Assembly: GCA_020431945.1 (NCBI GenBank)
Contig: JAGQHH010000463.1
Coordinates: 1 to 8,201 of the forward strand
Source of the DNA: Cyanobacteria bacterium HKST-UBA02
GTDB lineage: Bacteria; Cyanobacteriota; Vampirovibrionia; Obscuribacterales; Obscuribacteraceae
Length of the DNA: 8,201 bases
Reading direction: 5' to 3'
This document shows, in pieces, positions 6,915 to 8,201 of this stretch. Position 1 is the stretch's first letter; the number at the start of each line of letters is the position of its first letter. The position numbers and the translations under genes are program-made. The notes under the pieces are model-generated. The model ran no database searches and was not told where the DNA came from. It saw only the letters and a list, made by a program, of their open reading frames with translations.

Positions 6915-6964
6915 GGTAAGGAAAACGTCGGATACAGTGATTGGAAATTCGGAGTACAAAGAAA

Positions 6965-8158
6965 ATGGATTTTGATTACACCCCTGAGCAGATTGCTATT
7001 CGGCGCCATATGCGCGAATTCGCCGAGCGCGAGATCGCGCCGAAAGCCCAGATGAACGATCGCAATTGCAAGTTCGACTGGGATATCGCCAAGAAGATCT
7101 TCGCCGAAGGCTTTCTCGGCTGCCCGATTCCCGAAGAGTATGGCGGTCTCGGACAGGACTATGTGGCTTACGGTTTGATGACCGAAGAGATCAACCGCGT
7201 ATGCTCCTCCACCCGCACACTCTTCTCGGTGCAGACGTCTCTCGTGGCTCTCACCATCTTGAAGTGGGGTACCGAAGAGCAGAAGAAGCAGCTCCTGCCC
7301 AAGCTCTGTAACGGTGAATTCATCGGCTGCTACGGTCTCACCGAGCCGGAAGCCGGAAGCGATGCCGGTAACCAGCAGACCAAAGCTGTCAAAGACGGTA
7401 GCGACTTCATCCTCTCGGGACAGAAAGTCTGGATCTCCTGCGGCTCCATCGCCACCCACGCCCTGGTCTTCGCCCAGGCCGATCCTTCCAAGAAACACAA
7501 AGGCATCACCTGCTTCATCGTCGACACCAAGTCCAAGGGCTTCACCGCTCAGCCCATCCACGGCAAGCTCGGTCTGCGCGCTTCGGACACCTCCAGCCTC
7601 TTCCTCGATGAAGTGAGAGTGCCCAAAGAGAACATTCTCGGCGGCGAAGGCAATGGCTTCAAGGTAGCCATGTCGGCGCTGGACAACGGACGCTTCTCGG
7701 TGGCTGCCGGTGCTGTCGGTCTCGTGCAGGGCTGTATCGACGCCTGCACCAAGTACGCCATGGAAAGAGTGACTTTCGGCAAACCCATCGGCGAGCACCA
7801 GCAAGTGCAAGCCATGATCGCCGACATGGTCACCGACTGCGAAGCCGGCCGCCTTCTCTATCTGAGAGCCGCCCACCTGAAGAACAAAGGTGTGAGAAAT
7901 ACCCTCGAGACTTCTCTCGCCAAGCTCTTCTGCGGTGAAGCAGCCAATCGCGCCGGTCACAATGCCGTGCAGATCTTCGGCGGTTACGGCTACTCCGACG
8001 AGTATCCCGTGGAGCGCTATTTCAGAGACGCCAAAGTGCTCAATATCTACGAGGGCACTCGCGAGATCCAGAAAATGATCATCGCCCAGGACGCGCTCGG
8101 CATCCGTTACGCCAACGGCGAGCCCAGCGGCAGACCGACGGCGCTTGCTGCCGTCTAA
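6965..8158 (+). CDS. Acyl-CoA dehydrogenase (FAD-dependent, short-chain/glutaryl-CoA-like)
   Basis: A 397-residue acyl-CoA dehydrogenase; the family forms FAD-bound homotetramers that make 2-enoyl-CoA and pass electrons to ETF. Both family signatures are present: YGLTEPEAGSDA (from Y123) and the QxxGGxGY...E....R...D pattern at 336-355. The catalytic base is E363 in IYEGTREIQ, the medium/short-chain and glutaryl-type position. ATG 6965 was chosen over TTG 6941 because MDFDYTPEQIAIR is a typical family N-terminus and GGAG lies 10 bases upstream; the TTG form would add eight unrelated residues. R84 in STRTLFSVQTSLV aligns by eye with the carboxylate-binding Arg of glutaryl-CoA dehydrogenase (YRSAMSVQSSLV). 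The flavin-side segment is WISCG (156-160), where WITN is usual. It starts 50 bases after the aldehyde dehydrogenase and is probably the last operon gene. A general butyryl- or branched-chain role remains possible. Confidence 0.94.
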   Translation: MDFDYTPEQIAIRRHMREFAEREIAPKAQMNDRNCKFDWDIAKKIFAEGFLGCPIPEEYGGLGQDYVAYGLMTEEINRVCSSTRTLFSVQTSLVALTILKWGTEEQKKQLLPKLCNGEFIGCYGLTEPEAGSDAGNQQTKAVKDGSDFILSGQKVWISCGSIATHALVFAQADPSKKHKGITCFIVDTKSKGFTAQPIHGKLGLRASDTSSLFLDEVRVPKENILGGEGNGFKVAMSALDNGRFSVAAGAVGLVQGCIDACTKYAMERVTFGKPIGEHQQVQAMIADMVTDCEAGRLLYLRAAHLKNKGVRNTLETSLAKLFCGEAANRAGHNAVQIFGGYGYSDEYPVERYFRDAKVLNIYEGTREIQKMIIAQDALGIRYANGEPSGRPTALAAV

Positions 8159-8177
8159 GCAGGCAGACCACTGATGG

Positions 8178-8201
8178 CGCGCTCCTGATATCAGGAGCGC
8201 G
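8178..8201 (+). terminator. 24-base perfect palindrome, probable operon terminator (3' side cut by window end)
   Basis: The last 24 bases are exactly self-complementary, with half-site CGCGCTCCTGAT. As RNA this folds into a 10-base-pair G+C-rich stem with an ATAT loop. It begins 19 bases after the stop codon of the acyl-CoA dehydrogenase, the usual place for an intrinsic terminator. The T-run that would confirm this, if present, lies beyond the window. The perfect symmetry would allow bidirectional termination or protein binding instead. Confidence 0.6.

Noticed and set aside
6102..6959. 285-codon open frame on the minus strand opposite the aldehyde dehydrogenase
   Set aside because: It is complementary to a fully conserved enzyme gene and has no recognisable protein features.
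6941..6964. N-terminal extension of the acyl-CoA dehydrogenase from TTG 6941
   Set aside because: It adds eight residues not seen in the family; ATG 6965 gives the typical MDF start.
6896..7960. 354-codon open frame on the minus strand opposite the acyl-CoA dehydrogenase
   Set aside because: Same reason: it overlaps an intact enzyme with both family signatures and has low-information composition.
1..8201. CRISPR arrays, tRNA or rRNA genes, insertion sequences, integrases
   Set aside because: I looked for regularly spaced repeats, tRNA-like ends, terminal inverted repeats and transposase or integrase motifs and saw none. The only multi-copy element is the 35-base pair of sites.

Overview
The window is compact bacterial DNA with G+C in the mid to high fifties by eye. 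It reads as housekeeping and catabolic genes flanking a short block of unrecognised small genes. The partial first gene ends in a ClpX tail containing [10 protein letters not shown], which from memory resembles cyanobacterial ClpX. Lon, an omega-amino-acid aminotransferase module and a beta-oxidation-type acyl-CoA dehydrogenase are unusual for photosynthetic cyanobacteria. A non-photosynthetic relative (Vampirovibrionia/'Melainabacteria', for example an Obscuribacterales-like organism) is therefore my best guess, held at low to moderate confidence because nothing could be searched.

Layout. (1) Positions 1-2593, plus strand: the end of clpX, then a complete lon, a common ATP-dependent proteolysis neighbourhood. 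(2) Positions 2612-3825, minus strand: three small genes for hydrophilic, cysteine-free proteins of 149, 70 and 155 residues that I do not recognise. The 149- and 70-residue genes are separated by 3 bases and are surely co-transcribed. The 155-residue gene and the 70-residue gene are each preceded, 34 and 30 bases before their start codons, by copies of one 35-base element (28 of 35 identical). They therefore look like one co-regulated set. (3) Positions 3826-4066: a divergent intergenic region serving the minus-strand block and the downstream operon. (4) Positions 4067-8158, plus strand: a class III aminotransferase (GabT-like), an aldehyde dehydrogenase and an acyl-CoA dehydrogenase, spaced 16 and 50 bases apart. 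A perfect 24-base palindrome, probably a terminator, follows at the window edge.

How the genes may work together. The aminotransferase would turn an omega-amino acid such as GABA or 5-aminovalerate into a semialdehyde, and the aldehyde dehydrogenase would oxidise that to a dicarboxylate. The acyl-CoA dehydrogenase could act later on a CoA ester. The acyl-CoA dehydrogenase has an Arg where glutaryl-CoA dehydrogenase has its carboxylate-binding Arg, and the aldehyde dehydrogenase lacks the Arg typical of succinate-semialdehyde dehydrogenase. A C5 (5-aminovalerate to glutarate) route is therefore a live alternative to the GABA shunt. No CoA ligase or transferase lies inside the window.

The candidates most worth following as new biology are the small minus-strand genes with their shared upstream element, and the true substrates of the three-enzyme operon.
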